Origin: Flavobacteriaceae bacterium UBA6231
GTDB taxonomy: Bacteria; Bacteroidota; Bacteroidia; Flavobacteriales; Flavobacteriaceae
Direction: 5' to 3'
Assembly: GCA_002441545.1 (NCBI GenBank)
Contig: DJWL01000187.1
Span: 1-21,325 of the forward strand
Length of the DNA: 21,325 nt
The notes under the pieces are model-generated. The model was given only the letters and a program-made list of their open reading frames with translations, had not been told where the DNA came from and did no database searches. Numbering within the stretch: the first letter of the stretch is position 1; each line of letters begins with the position of its first letter. Below, one piece after another: positions 1-6,393 of the stretch. Made by a program: the position numbers and the translations under genes.

Positions 1-21
1 TAAAGCTAACTTAAGATACAC

Positions 22-54
22 TATCTATAGGGTATCTATGGGACATCTACGAAG
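22..54. repeat. Three 11-bp phased direct repeats upstream of gmd
   Basis: The pentamer ATCTA occurs at 23-27, 34-38 and 45-49, exactly 11 bp apart. The first two 11-mers share TATCTAT at their start, and the third is a weaker match. Spacing of about one helical turn puts the three sites on one face of the DNA, as in some regulator-binding arrays. The array lies about 130 bp upstream of the predicted -33 element of gmd, which is far for a direct activator. I see no ORF here. A chance tandem repeat or the tail of something upstream of the window are alternatives. Confidence 0.4.
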
Positions 55-183
55 TATCGTCCTAAATGACCCATCCTTGAAATTGTTTAAAAAAAAGTAT
101 TTATGTTCTTAATGAAGAAATATTATAAATACCGATTAACAGGTATTAATTAACAATGCATGCATTTAATAGTATGAATTCTC

Positions 184-213
184 TTGCTTAGATAAAGTAT
201 TATGGTATTTTTG
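184..213 (+). promoter_or_regulatory. Predicted Bacteroidota promoter (TTG -33, TAnnTTTG -7) for gmd and the operon
   Basis: TTG at 184-186 is followed by a 19-nt spacer and then TATTTTTG at 206-213. This matches the Bacteroidota sigma-ABfr pattern TTG-N19-21-TAnnTTTG. Transcription would start near 219-221, leaving an untranslated leader of about 30 nt before the gmd ATG at 251. It is the only site found in the intergenic regions where both elements and their spacing fit well, so it is the best candidate for the main locus promoter. Confidence 0.55.
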
Positions 214-250
214 CAAAGGAGTTGTTGAGTTCGATTTAAAAAGAATATAG

Positions 251-1369
251 ATGAAAAAGAAAGTAGCCTTAATTACAGGAGTCACGGGGCAAGATGGTGC
301 TTATTTAAGTGAATTTTTATTAAAAAAAGGATATGAAGTTCATGGTGTGAAACGACGATCCTCATTGTTTAACACCGATAGAATAGACCATTTGTATCAA
401 GATCCTCATATTGAAAACAGAAATTTTTTTCTTCATTATGGCGATTTAACAGACAGTACTAATTTAACACGTTTAATCCAAGAAATTCAGCCAGACGAAA
501 TCTATAATTTGGCTGCCATGAGCCATGTTCATGTGTCTTTTGAGATGCCAGAATATACAGCCAATGCAGATGGCATAGGAACATTGAGACTTTTAGAAGC
601 TATTAGATTTCTTGGTTTAGAAAAGAAAACAAGAATTTATCAAGCCTCTACATCAGAGTTATATGGTAAAGTTCAAGAAGTTCCTCAAACCGAAACAACG
701 CCTTTTTATCCGAGAAGCCCTTATGCTGTAGCAAAAATGTACGCCTATTGGATAACTGTAAACTATAGAGAAGCATACGGTATGTTTGCGTGTAACGGTA
801 TTTTATTTAATCATGAGTCTCCAATTCGAGGAGAAACTTTTGTGACACGAAAAATTACAAGAGCAACTTCCAGAATAGCATTAGGCTTACAAGATAAATT
901 TTATTTAGGAAACTTAGATGCCCAGCGTGACTGGGGCCATGCCAAAGATTATGTACGTATGATGTGGATGATTCTTCAAGCAGATGAAGCTGAAGATTGG
1001 GTGATTGCGACCAATAAAACGACAACAGTACGTGATTTTGTTAAAATGAGTTTTGCTGAAGTTGGCATAGAATTAGAATTTAAAGGTGAAGGAGTAGATG
1101 AAAAAGCCTTTGTAAAAGCTTGTAATAATACGGAGTATCAATTACCAATAGGAAAAGAAGTACTATCTGTAGATCCTAAATATTTCAGGCCAACAGAAGT
1201 TGATTTGTTGATAGGTGATGCTACTAAAGCGAAAGAAAAGTTAGGATGGGTTCCAGAGTATGATTTGCCAGCCTTGGTAAAAGATATGATGCAAAGTGAT
1301 GTTAAGCTCATGAAGAAGCAGCAGTATCTGAAAGATGGCGGCTACAAAATCATGAACTATTTTGAGTAA
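251..1369 (+). CDS. gmd: GDP-mannose 4,6-dehydratase
   Basis: This is a 372-aa extended short-chain dehydrogenase that turns GDP-D-mannose into GDP-4-keto-6-deoxy-D-mannose in the cytoplasm, the first step to GDP-L-fucose. The N-terminal NADP-binding motif TGVTGQDGAYL is at residues 9-19. The catalytic region QASTSELYG (131-139) supplies Thr134 and Glu136, and Tyr158-x3-Lys162 lies in SPYAVAK. NHESPIRGETFVTRK (187-201), and RDWGHAKDYV further on, are typical of Gmd and its GDP-mannose pocket. The length matches the family (about 370 aa). Fcl, the next enzyme of the pathway, is encoded about 1 kb downstream, separated only by repeat DNA and a small nuclease gene. The ATG at 251 follows the predicted promoter by about 30 nt, with no clear Shine-Dalgarno site. 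Confidence 0.97.
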   Translation: MKKKVALITGVTGQDGAYLSEFLLKKGYEVHGVKRRSSLFNTDRIDHLYQDPHIENRNFFLHYGDLTDSTNLTRLIQEIQPDEIYNLAAMSHVHVSFEMPEYTANADGIGTLRLLEAIRFLGLEKKTRIYQASTSELYGKVQEVPQTETTPFYPRSPYAVAKMYAYWITVNYREAYGMFACNGILFNHESPIRGETFVTRKITRATSRIALGLQDKFYLGNLDAQRDWGHAKDYVRMMWMILQADEAEDWVIATNKTTTVRDFVKMSFAEVGIELEFKGEGVDEKAFVKACNNTEYQLPIGKEVLSVDPKYFRPTEVDLLIGDATKAKEKLGWVPEYDLPALVKDMMQSDVKLMKKQQYLKDGGYKIMNYFE

Positions 1370-1370
1370 T

Positions 1371-1446
1371 GTCATCCCGAGCGCAGTCGAGGGGAATGTC
1401 ACCCCGAGCATAGTCTTAGGATGTCATCCCGAGCGCAGTCGAGGGA
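1371..1446 (+). repeat. Three tandem forward copies of a GTCA-hairpin (REP-like) repeat
   Basis: Copies start at 1371, 1398 and 1423, immediately after the gmd stop. Copies 1 and 3 read GTCA-TCCC-GAGCGCAGTCGA-GGGG or -GGGA. In copy 3 the flanking tetranucleotides TCCC and GGGA are perfectly complementary, and in copy 1 they pair with one G-T wobble. Copy 2 is decayed (core GAGCATAGTCTT, ending AGGA). Each intact copy can fold into a short imperfect hairpin with GTCA on its 5' side. They point toward the GIY-YIG gene, whose far side has the same element inverted (1818-1841). As an RNA hairpin they might slow exonucleases or attenuate read-through from gmd, but no T-run is present for an intrinsic terminator. 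Confidence 0.85.
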
Positions 1447-1498
1447 ATAGTATTTTGTATTCTCCTAACAGCACAAGGAAAAAGAAACATAATTACAA

Positions 1499-1810
1499 AT
1501 GAAATTTTATTATGTTTATATAGTACGTTGCAGGGATAATTCCCTATATACCGGGATAACGAATGATATAGACAGAAGAATTATTGAGCACAATACAGGA
1601 AATTTAAAAAGTGCCTATACATATAAAAGGCGACCTGTAATATTAGTTTTTAGTCAGGAATTTTTAGATCCGCAACAGGCTATTAATTTTGAGAAGAAAC
1701 TAAAAAAATGGAGTAAGCAAAAGAAAGAAGCTTTAATAAATGGAAATTTTGAAATGATACAAATATTAGCGGAGTGCAGAAATGCAACCCATTTTAAATA
1801 CAAATCTTAA
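1499..1810 (+). CDS. Small GIY-YIG nuclease-family protein (COG2827/YhbQ-like)
   Basis: This 103-aa protein is essentially one GIY-YIG domain. The YVYIV strand (residues 5-9) stands for the GIY motif and YTG (17-19) for YIG. Arg26/Arg27 with His31 (RRIIEHN) match the catalytic helix, and Glu65 in NFEKKLKKW is the expected metal-binding glutamate. All key residues therefore appear present, and DNA nicking or endonuclease activity is plausible. The family is common in bacteria, and its cellular role is poorly defined. It has no evident link to fucose synthesis. It is bracketed by inverted copies of a GTCA-hairpin repeat (1423-1446 forward, 1818-1841 reverse), which suggests it travels with or acts on these repeats. 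The last codons and stop coincide with the start of a 240-bp repeated unit, so the C-terminal tail may have been altered by that rearrangement. Confidence 0.85.
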   Translation: MKFYYVYIVRCRDNSLYTGITNDIDRRIIEHNTGNLKSAYTYKRRPVILVFSQEFLDPQQAINFEKKLKKWSKQKKEALINGNFEMIQILAECRNATHFKYKS

Positions 1811-1817
1811 ATTATGG

Positions 1818-1841
1818 CCCCTCGACTGCGCTCGGGGTGAC
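1818..1841 (-). repeat. Inverted GTCA-hairpin repeat downstream of the GIY-YIG gene
   Basis: Read on the minus strand this copy is GTCA-CCCC-GAGCGCAGTCGA-GGGG. The CCCC and GGGG arms pair perfectly around the 12-nt core. It lies 7 nt after the nuclease stop codon and faces the forward copies upstream of that gene, so GTCA is at the outer edge on both sides. Confidence 0.9.
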
Positions 1842-1878
1842 AAAAAAATGAATGAAGGTAAAGAACAGTAAAAAAATA

Positions 1879-1942
1879 ATGAATCAAGATTCTAAAATAT
1901 ATGTAGCAAGGCAGATAGGTTAGGTTAGTGGCATTGCTTTAA
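1879..1942 (+). pseudogene. Decayed copy of the fcl 5' end (fragment 1)
   Basis: ATG at 1879 opens 14 codons reading MNQDSKIYVARQIG, closed by TAG at 1921. The genuine fcl start reads MNKDSKIYVAGHRG, and the following bases (GGTTAG...GTGGCATTGCTTTAA) still resemble the fcl sequence encoding LVGSAIL. This is therefore a truncated, frameshifted copy of about 60-65 bp of fcl, carried in repeat unit 1. It cannot encode a Rossmann domain. If translated it would act at most as a 14-residue leader peptide. Confidence 0.8.
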
Positions 1943-2000
1943 CCATCACGAAAGCTCAGATGTTGATTTTAAGTCTTGCATGACTGGGCTTGTTGAATAT

Positions 2001-2082
2001 GTCAGTCTGAGCGCAGTCGAAGACGGGTTAAAGAAACGTTACAAATCTTAAATTATGGCCCCTCGACTGCGCTCGGGGTGAC
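2001..2082. repeat. Convergent pair of GTCA-hairpin repeats (unit 1/2 junction)
   Basis: A forward copy at 2001-2024 (GTCA-GTCT-core-AGAC) faces a reverse copy at 2059-2082 (CCCC/GGGG type read on the minus strand). Both share the core GAGCGCAGTCGA. The forward copy has a different outer stem, GTCT/AGAC, which is again self-complementary. The two copies can also pair with each other across the 12-nt core, so the 82-bp segment could form a larger cruciform. Confidence 0.85.
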
Positions 2083-2118
2083 AAAGAAATGAATGAAGGC
2101 AAAGAACATAAAATAATA

Positions 2119-2182
2119 ATGAATAAAGATTCTAAAATATATGTAGTAGGGCAGATAGGTTAGGTTGGCGGCATTGCTTTAA
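2119..2182 (+). pseudogene. Decayed copy of the fcl 5' end (fragment 2)
   Basis: ATG at 2119, exactly 240 bp after fragment 1, reads MNKDSKIYVVGQIG and stops at TAG 2161. At the N terminus it is closer to real fcl than fragment 1 (Lys3 kept, Gly11 kept) but has the same disrupting change after codon 10. It lies 243 bp before the true fcl start. It is a relic of the unit duplication and not a gene. Confidence 0.8.
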
Positions 2183-2240
2183 CCATCACGAAAGCTCAGA
2201 TGTTGATTTTAAGTCTTGCATGACTGGGCTTGTTGAATAT

Positions 2241-2322
2241 GTCAGTCTGAGCGCAGTCGAAGACGGGTTAAAGAAACGTTACAAACCTTAAATTAAGACC
2301 CCTCGACTGCGCTCGGGGTGAC
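2241..2322. repeat. Convergent pair of GTCA-hairpin repeats (unit 2/3 junction)
   Basis: This is the second copy of the pair at 2001-2082: a forward GTCT/AGAC-type element at 2241-2264 and a reverse CCCC/GGGG-type element at 2299-2322. The reverse member ends 39 nt before the fcl ATG, so a hairpin here would lie in the fcl mRNA leader and could affect its expression. Confidence 0.85.
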
Positions 2323-2361
2323 AAGAAATAAGTTGAAGATATATAGAATAGAAAAAGAATA

Positions 2362-3438
2362 ATGAACAAAGATTCTAAAATTTATGTAGCAGGCCATCGA
2401 GGTTTAGTAGGAAGTGCTATTTTAAAAAACCTACAGGATAAAGGCTATCATAATATTGTTACACGTACTCACAAAGAGTTAGATTTAACAAATCAAACGG
2501 CAGTAGCTCAATTTTTTGAGGAAGAAAAGCCAGACTATGTGTTTTTGGCAGCAGCCAAAGTAGGAGGTATTGTGGCAAATAACACCTATAGAGCCGATTT
2601 TATTTATGACAATATGATGATTCAAAACAATGTGATTCATCAAAGTTATCTCCATAAGGTTAAAAAATTATTGTTTTTAGGAAGCACTTGTATTTACCCT
2701 AAAAACTGTCCACAACCCATGAAAGAAGAGTATCTGTTAACAGGTACTTTAGAATACACCAATGAACCTTATGCAATTGCTAAAATAGCAGGTATTAAAA
2801 TGTGTGAAAGCTATAATTTGCAGTACGGCACTAATTTTATATCGGTTATGCCAACCAATTTATATGGCCCTAATGATAATTTCGATTTAGAGAAATCACA
2901 TGTTTTACCAGCACTTATTCGTAAAATTCATTTAGCAAAACTATTATCTGAATCAAGATATGATGAAGTGATTAAAGATTTAGGAGTTAATTCAATTGAA
3001 GAAGCTAAAACTTATTTAAACAAATTTGGTGTTTCTGAAAATAGCGTTGAAATATGGGGTTCAGGAAAACCAAAACGAGAGTTTTTATGGAGTGAAGATA
3101 TGGCAGATGCTTGTGTGTTTCTCATGGAAAATAGAGATTTTAGCGATTGTCATTCTGAACTTGTTTCAGAATCTTTTTCGAATGAAACCGAGATTCGTAA
3201 CACGCATATTAATATTGGCACAGGAATAGATGTTTCAATTAAAGAACTAGCTGAAATCATAAAAAAGACTATTGGGTTTAAAGGTGATTTAGTCTTTAAT
3301 ACTGAAAAACCAGATGGGACTATGAGAAAGTTAACAGATGTTACTAAATTAAATGAATTAGGCTGGAGTCATAAGATTGAATTGGAAGAAGGAATTGAAA
3401 AGATTTATACATGGTATCAGAATAACAAAAACAATTAA
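2362..3438 (+). CDS. fcl: GDP-L-fucose synthase (GDP-4-keto-6-deoxymannose epimerase/reductase)
   Basis: This is a 358-aa short-chain dehydrogenase that epimerises C3 and C5 and reduces C4 of GDP-4-keto-6-deoxy-mannose, giving GDP-L-fucose with NADPH. The nucleotide motif GHRGLVG is at residues 11-17. Ser108, Tyr137 and Lys141 form the catalytic triad, and Cys110 and His180 match the acid/base pair known from the E. coli enzyme, offset by one residue. The protein is longer than the about 321-aa E. coli form because of an insertion around residues 195-230, common in Bacteroidota, and a segment at about 261-278. That second segment contains CHSELVSES (263-271), encoded by a GTCA-hairpin repeat lodged in frame. 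The start at 2362 is fixed by the Rossmann motif; two decayed copies of this start lie 243 and 483 bp upstream. Confidence 0.96.
   Translation: MNKDSKIYVAGHRGLVGSAILKNLQDKGYHNIVTRTHKELDLTNQTAVAQFFEEEKPDYVFLAAAKVGGIVANNTYRADFIYDNMMIQNNVIHQSYLHKVKKLLFLGSTCIYPKNCPQPMKEEYLLTGTLEYTNEPYAIAKIAGIKMCESYNLQYGTNFISVMPTNLYGPNDNFDLEKSHVLPALIRKIHLAKLLSESRYDEVIKDLGVNSIEEAKTYLNKFGVSENSVEIWGSGKPKREFLWSEDMADACVFLMENRDFSDCHSELVSESFSNETEIRNTHINIGTGIDVSIKELAEIIKKTIGFKGDLVFNTEKPDGTMRKLTDVTKLNELGWSHKIELEEGIEKIYTWYQNNKNN
3149..3174 (+). repeat. In-frame GTCA-hairpin repeat inside fcl
   Basis: The sequence starts GTCA, then TTCT, a core GAACTTGTTTC and AGAA. The arms ATTCTGAA (3152-3159) and TTCAGAAT (3165-3172) pair perfectly over a 5-nt loop. 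It follows the same plan as the repeats at 1371-2322 with a different stem and core. Read in the fcl frame it encodes CHSELVSES, a peptide unrelated to normal Fcl sequence, in a surface-variable region between MENRDF and THINIGTG. The reading frame stays open on both sides. Confidence 0.75.
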
Positions 3439-3486
3439 ATTATTTAAATCAGATTTTGCTATCAGAAATTAGTAATAAAAATAGTA

Positions 3487-3494
3487 TAAATTTG
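3487..3494 (+). promoter_or_regulatory. Possible -7 element (TAAATTTG) before pseB
   Basis: TAAATTTG in the 81-bp fcl-pseB gap matches TAnnTTTG and lies 25 nt before the pseB ATG. The nearest upstream TTG (3456-3458) is 28 nt away, longer than the usual 19-21, so this is a weak internal promoter candidate. This gap is the largest in the operon after fcl, which makes a secondary start reasonable. Confidence 0.3.
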
Positions 3495-3519
3495 TTGCAA
3501 GATTATTAAAGCATTATTT

Positions 3520-4539
3520 ATGTTAAATTTAAAAGGAAAGTCAATTTTAATAACGGGAGGTACAGGGTCTCTGGGTAAAGCACTAACAAGGCATATATTA
3601 ACAAAACATCCTGAATTAAGAAGGCTTATTATATTTTCTAGAGATGAGCAAAAACAATTTCAAATGGCTCAGGAGTTTCCTATTGAAAAATTTCCGCAGA
3701 TACGTTATTTTATCGGAGATGTTAGGGACAAAGAGAGGCTGATTCGCGCTTTTCAAGGCGTGAATTATGTGATTCATGCTGCTGCCATGAAACACGTTCA
3801 TATAGCAGAATACAATCCGGATGAATGTATTAAAACCAATATTGGTGGGGCAGAAAATGTGGTAGAAGCTTGTTTAAAAACAAATGTAGAACGCGTTGTT
3901 GCTTTGTCAACAGATAAAGCCTGCGCACCAATAAACCTATATGGTGCAACAAAACTTACTTCAGATAAGTTATTTATTGCTGCTAATAACATTAAGGGTA
4001 ATAAACCAATCCGATTTTCAGTGGTACGCTATGGGAATGTAATGGGCTCTAATGGTTCTGTGATTCCTTTTTTCATTAAAAAGAAAGCCCAAGAAAACAT
4101 TTTGCCGATAACAGATCCAAACATGACTCGCTTCAATATCTCGTTACAGGGAGGTGTCGACATGGTAATGCACGCTCTTGAACATGCTTGGGGAGGAGAG
4201 TTATTTGTTCCCAAAATACCTTCCTATAAGATTATGGATGTAGCCGAAGCAATAGGACCCAATTGTGACAAACCTATAGTAGGCATTCGCCCAGGAGAAA
4301 AAGTCCATGAAGAAATGATTACAGCCTCAGATTCATTCTACACCTATGATTTAGGAAAGTATTACACCATTCTTCCGGCGACGCACCAATGGAATTTAGA
4401 GGAATTTATCAAGGCTTTTAATGCTAAAAAGGTGGAGTTAGGGTTTAGTTATAATTCTGGAGGGAATAATGAATGGGAAACCATTGAAAGTCTAAGAGAT
4501 TTAATTAAAGAACATGTTGATCCCTCATTTATTGTGTAA
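3520..4539 (+). CDS. pseB: UDP-N-acetylglucosamine 4,6-dehydratase (C5-inverting)
   Basis: PseB performs the first step of pseudaminic acid synthesis, converting UDP-GlcNAc to the 4-keto-6-deoxy-L-arabino sugar with tightly bound NADP. The 339-aa protein is the short, soluble FlaA1 type. The dinucleotide motif TGGTGSLG is at residues 12-19. STDKA at 130-134 gives Thr131, Asp132 and Lys133, and Tyr141-x3-Lys145 completes the active site, with the same numbering as the characterised Helicobacter FlaA1. RPGEKVHEEM (257-266) is the conserved C-terminal motif of this branch. There are no membrane segments, which separates it from long retaining 4,6-dehydratases (PglF/CapD). The pseC start follows 2 nt after its stop. 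Confidence 0.95.
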   Translation: MLNLKGKSILITGGTGSLGKALTRHILTKHPELRRLIIFSRDEQKQFQMAQEFPIEKFPQIRYFIGDVRDKERLIRAFQGVNYVIHAAAMKHVHIAEYNPDECIKTNIGGAENVVEACLKTNVERVVALSTDKACAPINLYGATKLTSDKLFIAANNIKGNKPIRFSVVRYGNVMGSNGSVIPFFIKKKAQENILPITDPNMTRFNISLQGGVDMVMHALEHAWGGELFVPKIPSYKIMDVAEAIGPNCDKPIVGIRPGEKVHEEMITASDSFYTYDLGKYYTILPATHQWNLEEFIKAFNAKKVELGFSYNSGGNNEWETIESLRDLIKEHVDPSFIV

Positions 4540-4541
4540 TT

Positions 4542-5690
4542 ATGAATCACATTATTCCTTATGGCAGACAATCCATTGAGCAAGATGATATTGATGCCGT
4601 TATTGAGACCTTACAATCGGATTTTTTAACTCAAGGACCAAAGGTAGAAGAGTTTGAAAAGAAATTTGCGGAGTATGTTGGTGCAAATTATGCCATAGCT
4701 GTGAACAACGCTACTGCTGGATTACATATTTCTGTATTGGCATTAGGTTTAAAGCCCAAGGAAAGAGTAATAACTACACCTATTACTTTTGCCGCAAGTG
4801 CAAATTGTGTAAAATATGCTGGAGGAGAAGTTTGGTTTGCTGATATAGACCCCGATACGTACCTATTATCGTTAGATAAAACAAGGGAGCTTATAGAAAG
4901 TAAACCCAAAGGGTTTTTTAAAGGAATAATTCCTGTAGATTTTGCCGGCCTACCTGTAAATTTGGAAGGTTTTAAGGGGTTAGCAAAAGAGCATGACTTA
5001 TGGATTATTGAAGATGCTTGTCATGCACCTGGAGGCTATTTTATAGACTCAAAAGGCGAGAAACAATTATGTGGAAATGGAAATTATGCTAATATAGGAG
5101 TGTTTTCATTCCATCCCGTAAAACATATTGCTTGTGGAGAAGGGGGAATGATTACAACAAATTCTGAGAAGCTTTACAAAAAACTAATGTTGCTCAGAAC
5201 CCATGGAATCACTAAGGAAAACATGATAGAGAATCACGGTAGTTGGTATTATGAAATGCAAGAATTAGGTTATAATTACCGGCTTACAGATATTCAATCT
5301 GCTTTGGGTATTACCCAGCTTGCCAAGAACGATATAAGTGTAAATAGAAGAAATGAGATTGCAAACACTTATAAAGAAGCGTTTAATGGCAAAATAAAAC
5401 ATCAAAGCTTACCAGAAGGAACATTAAATGCACATCATTTATTTGTGGTTGAAGTAGAAAAAAGAAAAGGGATATATGATTTTTTAAGAACACATAATAT
5501 TTTTGCTCAAATACATTATATACCCGTTCATACATTACCATATTATAAGGAAATTGGCTATAATGGGGCAGATTTAAGGAACTCAGAGAGATACTATTCT
5601 AAGTGTATTAGTTTGCCAATGTATCCTAGTTTAACGGATGATGAACAAGCGTTTGTAATAGAAAAAGTATTATCTTATATCAATGGCTAA
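4542..5690 (+). CDS. pseC: UDP-4-amino-4,6-dideoxy-N-acetyl-beta-L-altrosamine transaminase
   Basis: This 382-aa DegT/DnrJ/EryC1/StrS-family PLP aminotransferase puts an amino group (from glutamate) on C4 of the PseB product. Lys194 in SFHPVKHIACGEGG is the PLP Schiff-base lysine, Asp158 in IIEDACHA contacts the pyridine nitrogen, and NYRLTDIQSALG (245-256) is the family's conserved C-terminal motif. NATAGLHISVLALGL (56-70) forms the phosphate-binding start of the large domain. The length fits PseC (about 375-390 aa). It starts 2 nt after pseB and overlaps pseF by 8 nt. The PseC assignment over other sugar aminotransferases rests mainly on its place between pseB and pseF. Confidence 0.93.
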   Translation: MNHIIPYGRQSIEQDDIDAVIETLQSDFLTQGPKVEEFEKKFAEYVGANYAIAVNNATAGLHISVLALGLKPKERVITTPITFAASANCVKYAGGEVWFADIDPDTYLLSLDKTRELIESKPKGFFKGIIPVDFAGLPVNLEGFKGLAKEHDLWIIEDACHAPGGYFIDSKGEKQLCGNGNYANIGVFSFHPVKHIACGEGGMITTNSEKLYKKLMLLRTHGITKENMIENHGSWYYEMQELGYNYRLTDIQSALGITQLAKNDISVNRRNEIANTYKEAFNGKIKHQSLPEGTLNAHHLFVVEVEKRKGIYDFLRTHNIFAQIHYIPVHTLPYYKEIGYNGADLRNSERYYSKCISLPMYPSLTDDEQAFVIEKVLSYING

Positions 5691-6393
5691 TTTAGCAATC
5701 ATACCGGCTCGTGGAGGTAGCAAAAGAATTCCTAGAAAAAACATTAAAGACTTTTTAGGCAAACCCATTATTGCTTATCCTATTGAGGCGGCGTTGAATA
5801 GTGGATTGTTTGATGAAGTTATGGTGTCTACCGATGATGAAGAAATTGCTAAAATCGCCAAATTATATGGTGCTAAAGCCCCATTTTTTAGAAGCACTCA
5901 CAATGCGAATGATTATGCAACAGTGTCTGATGTACTGATAGAAGTTGTGAGCCAGTATATTAAAGCAGATAGAACTTTCGAAAACATTTGCTGTTTTTTA
6001 CCGACAGCGGCATTAACGACGCCCAGTAAAATTATAGAAGCATTTCATGTGTTAACTAAACAAAAATTTAAAACAGTAGTTCCAGTAGTTAGATTTGCAT
6101 ATCCTATTCAAAGAGCATTCAAAGATGTTGATGGCTTATTAAAAATGAGAGAGGTTGAATATATCAATACAAGGTCACAAGATTTAGAACCATGTTTTCA
6201 TGATTCAGGACAATTTTATTGGTTAAACACAGAGGCTTTTCTTTTAGAAAAAAAAGTATTTACCTCAAACACAGGGTATATTGAATTAAAAGAACACGAA
6301 GCTCAAGATGTTGACACACTTGACGATTGGGACTTGTTAGAATTAAAATACAAATTAAAAAATAATTATGGATATAGAAGTAAGATATTGTAA
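5683..6393 (+). CDS. pseF: Pseudaminic acid cytidylyltransferase
   Basis: PseF activates pseudaminic acid with CTP to give CMP-Pse, the donor for the transferases. The 236-aa protein has the NeuA-type nucleotide motif PARGGSKRIPRKN (residues 8-20) and the acidic AQDVDTLDDW segment (207-216), with Asp209 and Asp211 as expected metal ligands. The length is typical of bacterial CMP-nonulosonate synthetases without an added hydrolase domain. It overlaps the end of pseC by 8 nt, and its last 26 nt overlap the next gene. Sequence alone does not fully separate PseF from NeuA or LegF; the surrounding pse genes decide it. Confidence 0.92.
   Translation: MANLAIIPARGGSKRIPRKNIKDFLGKPIIAYPIEAALNSGLFDEVMVSTDDEEIAKIAKLYGAKAPFFRSTHNANDYATVSDVLIEVVSQYIKADRTFENICCFLPTAALTTPSKIIEAFHVLTKQKFKTVVPVVRFAYPIQRAFKDVDGLLKMREVEYINTRSQDLEPCFHDSGQFYWLNTEAFLLEKKVFTSNTGYIELKEHEAQDVDTLDDWDLLELKYKLKNNYGYRSKIL

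Larger units (their letters stand above)
1799..2400 (+). repeat. Tandem array of ~240-bp units (two full copies and one partial copy running into fcl)
   Basis: Unit 1 runs from about 1799 to 2039, unit 2 from 2040 to 2279, and unit 3 starts at 2280 and passes into the real fcl start at 2362. Each unit begins with an inverted GTCA-hairpin repeat, then a short AT-rich stretch, then an fcl-like ATG. Units 1 and 2 continue with a segment ending in a forward GTCA-hairpin copy. Over 1921-2040 versus 2161-2280 I find only two differences in 120 positions, so this duplication is recent. Apart from these elements and the fcl fragments, the 550 bases between the nuclease gene and fcl hold no convincing gene. 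Confidence 0.9.

Noticed and set aside
1371..1446. Short CRISPR-like array (three repeats about 26 bp apart)
   Set aside because: The spacers are only 2-4 nt, the repeats have REP-like form, copies recur in inverted orientation elsewhere, and no cas gene is present.
1371..2361. Insertion sequence between gmd and fcl
   Set aside because: No transposase of any known IS family is encoded, only the GIY-YIG protein, and no clear target-site duplication was found.
3026..3229. Plus-strand open frame of 67 codons overlapping fcl
   Set aside because: It is an out-of-frame shadow of fcl. Fcl motifs before and after it are in the fcl frame.
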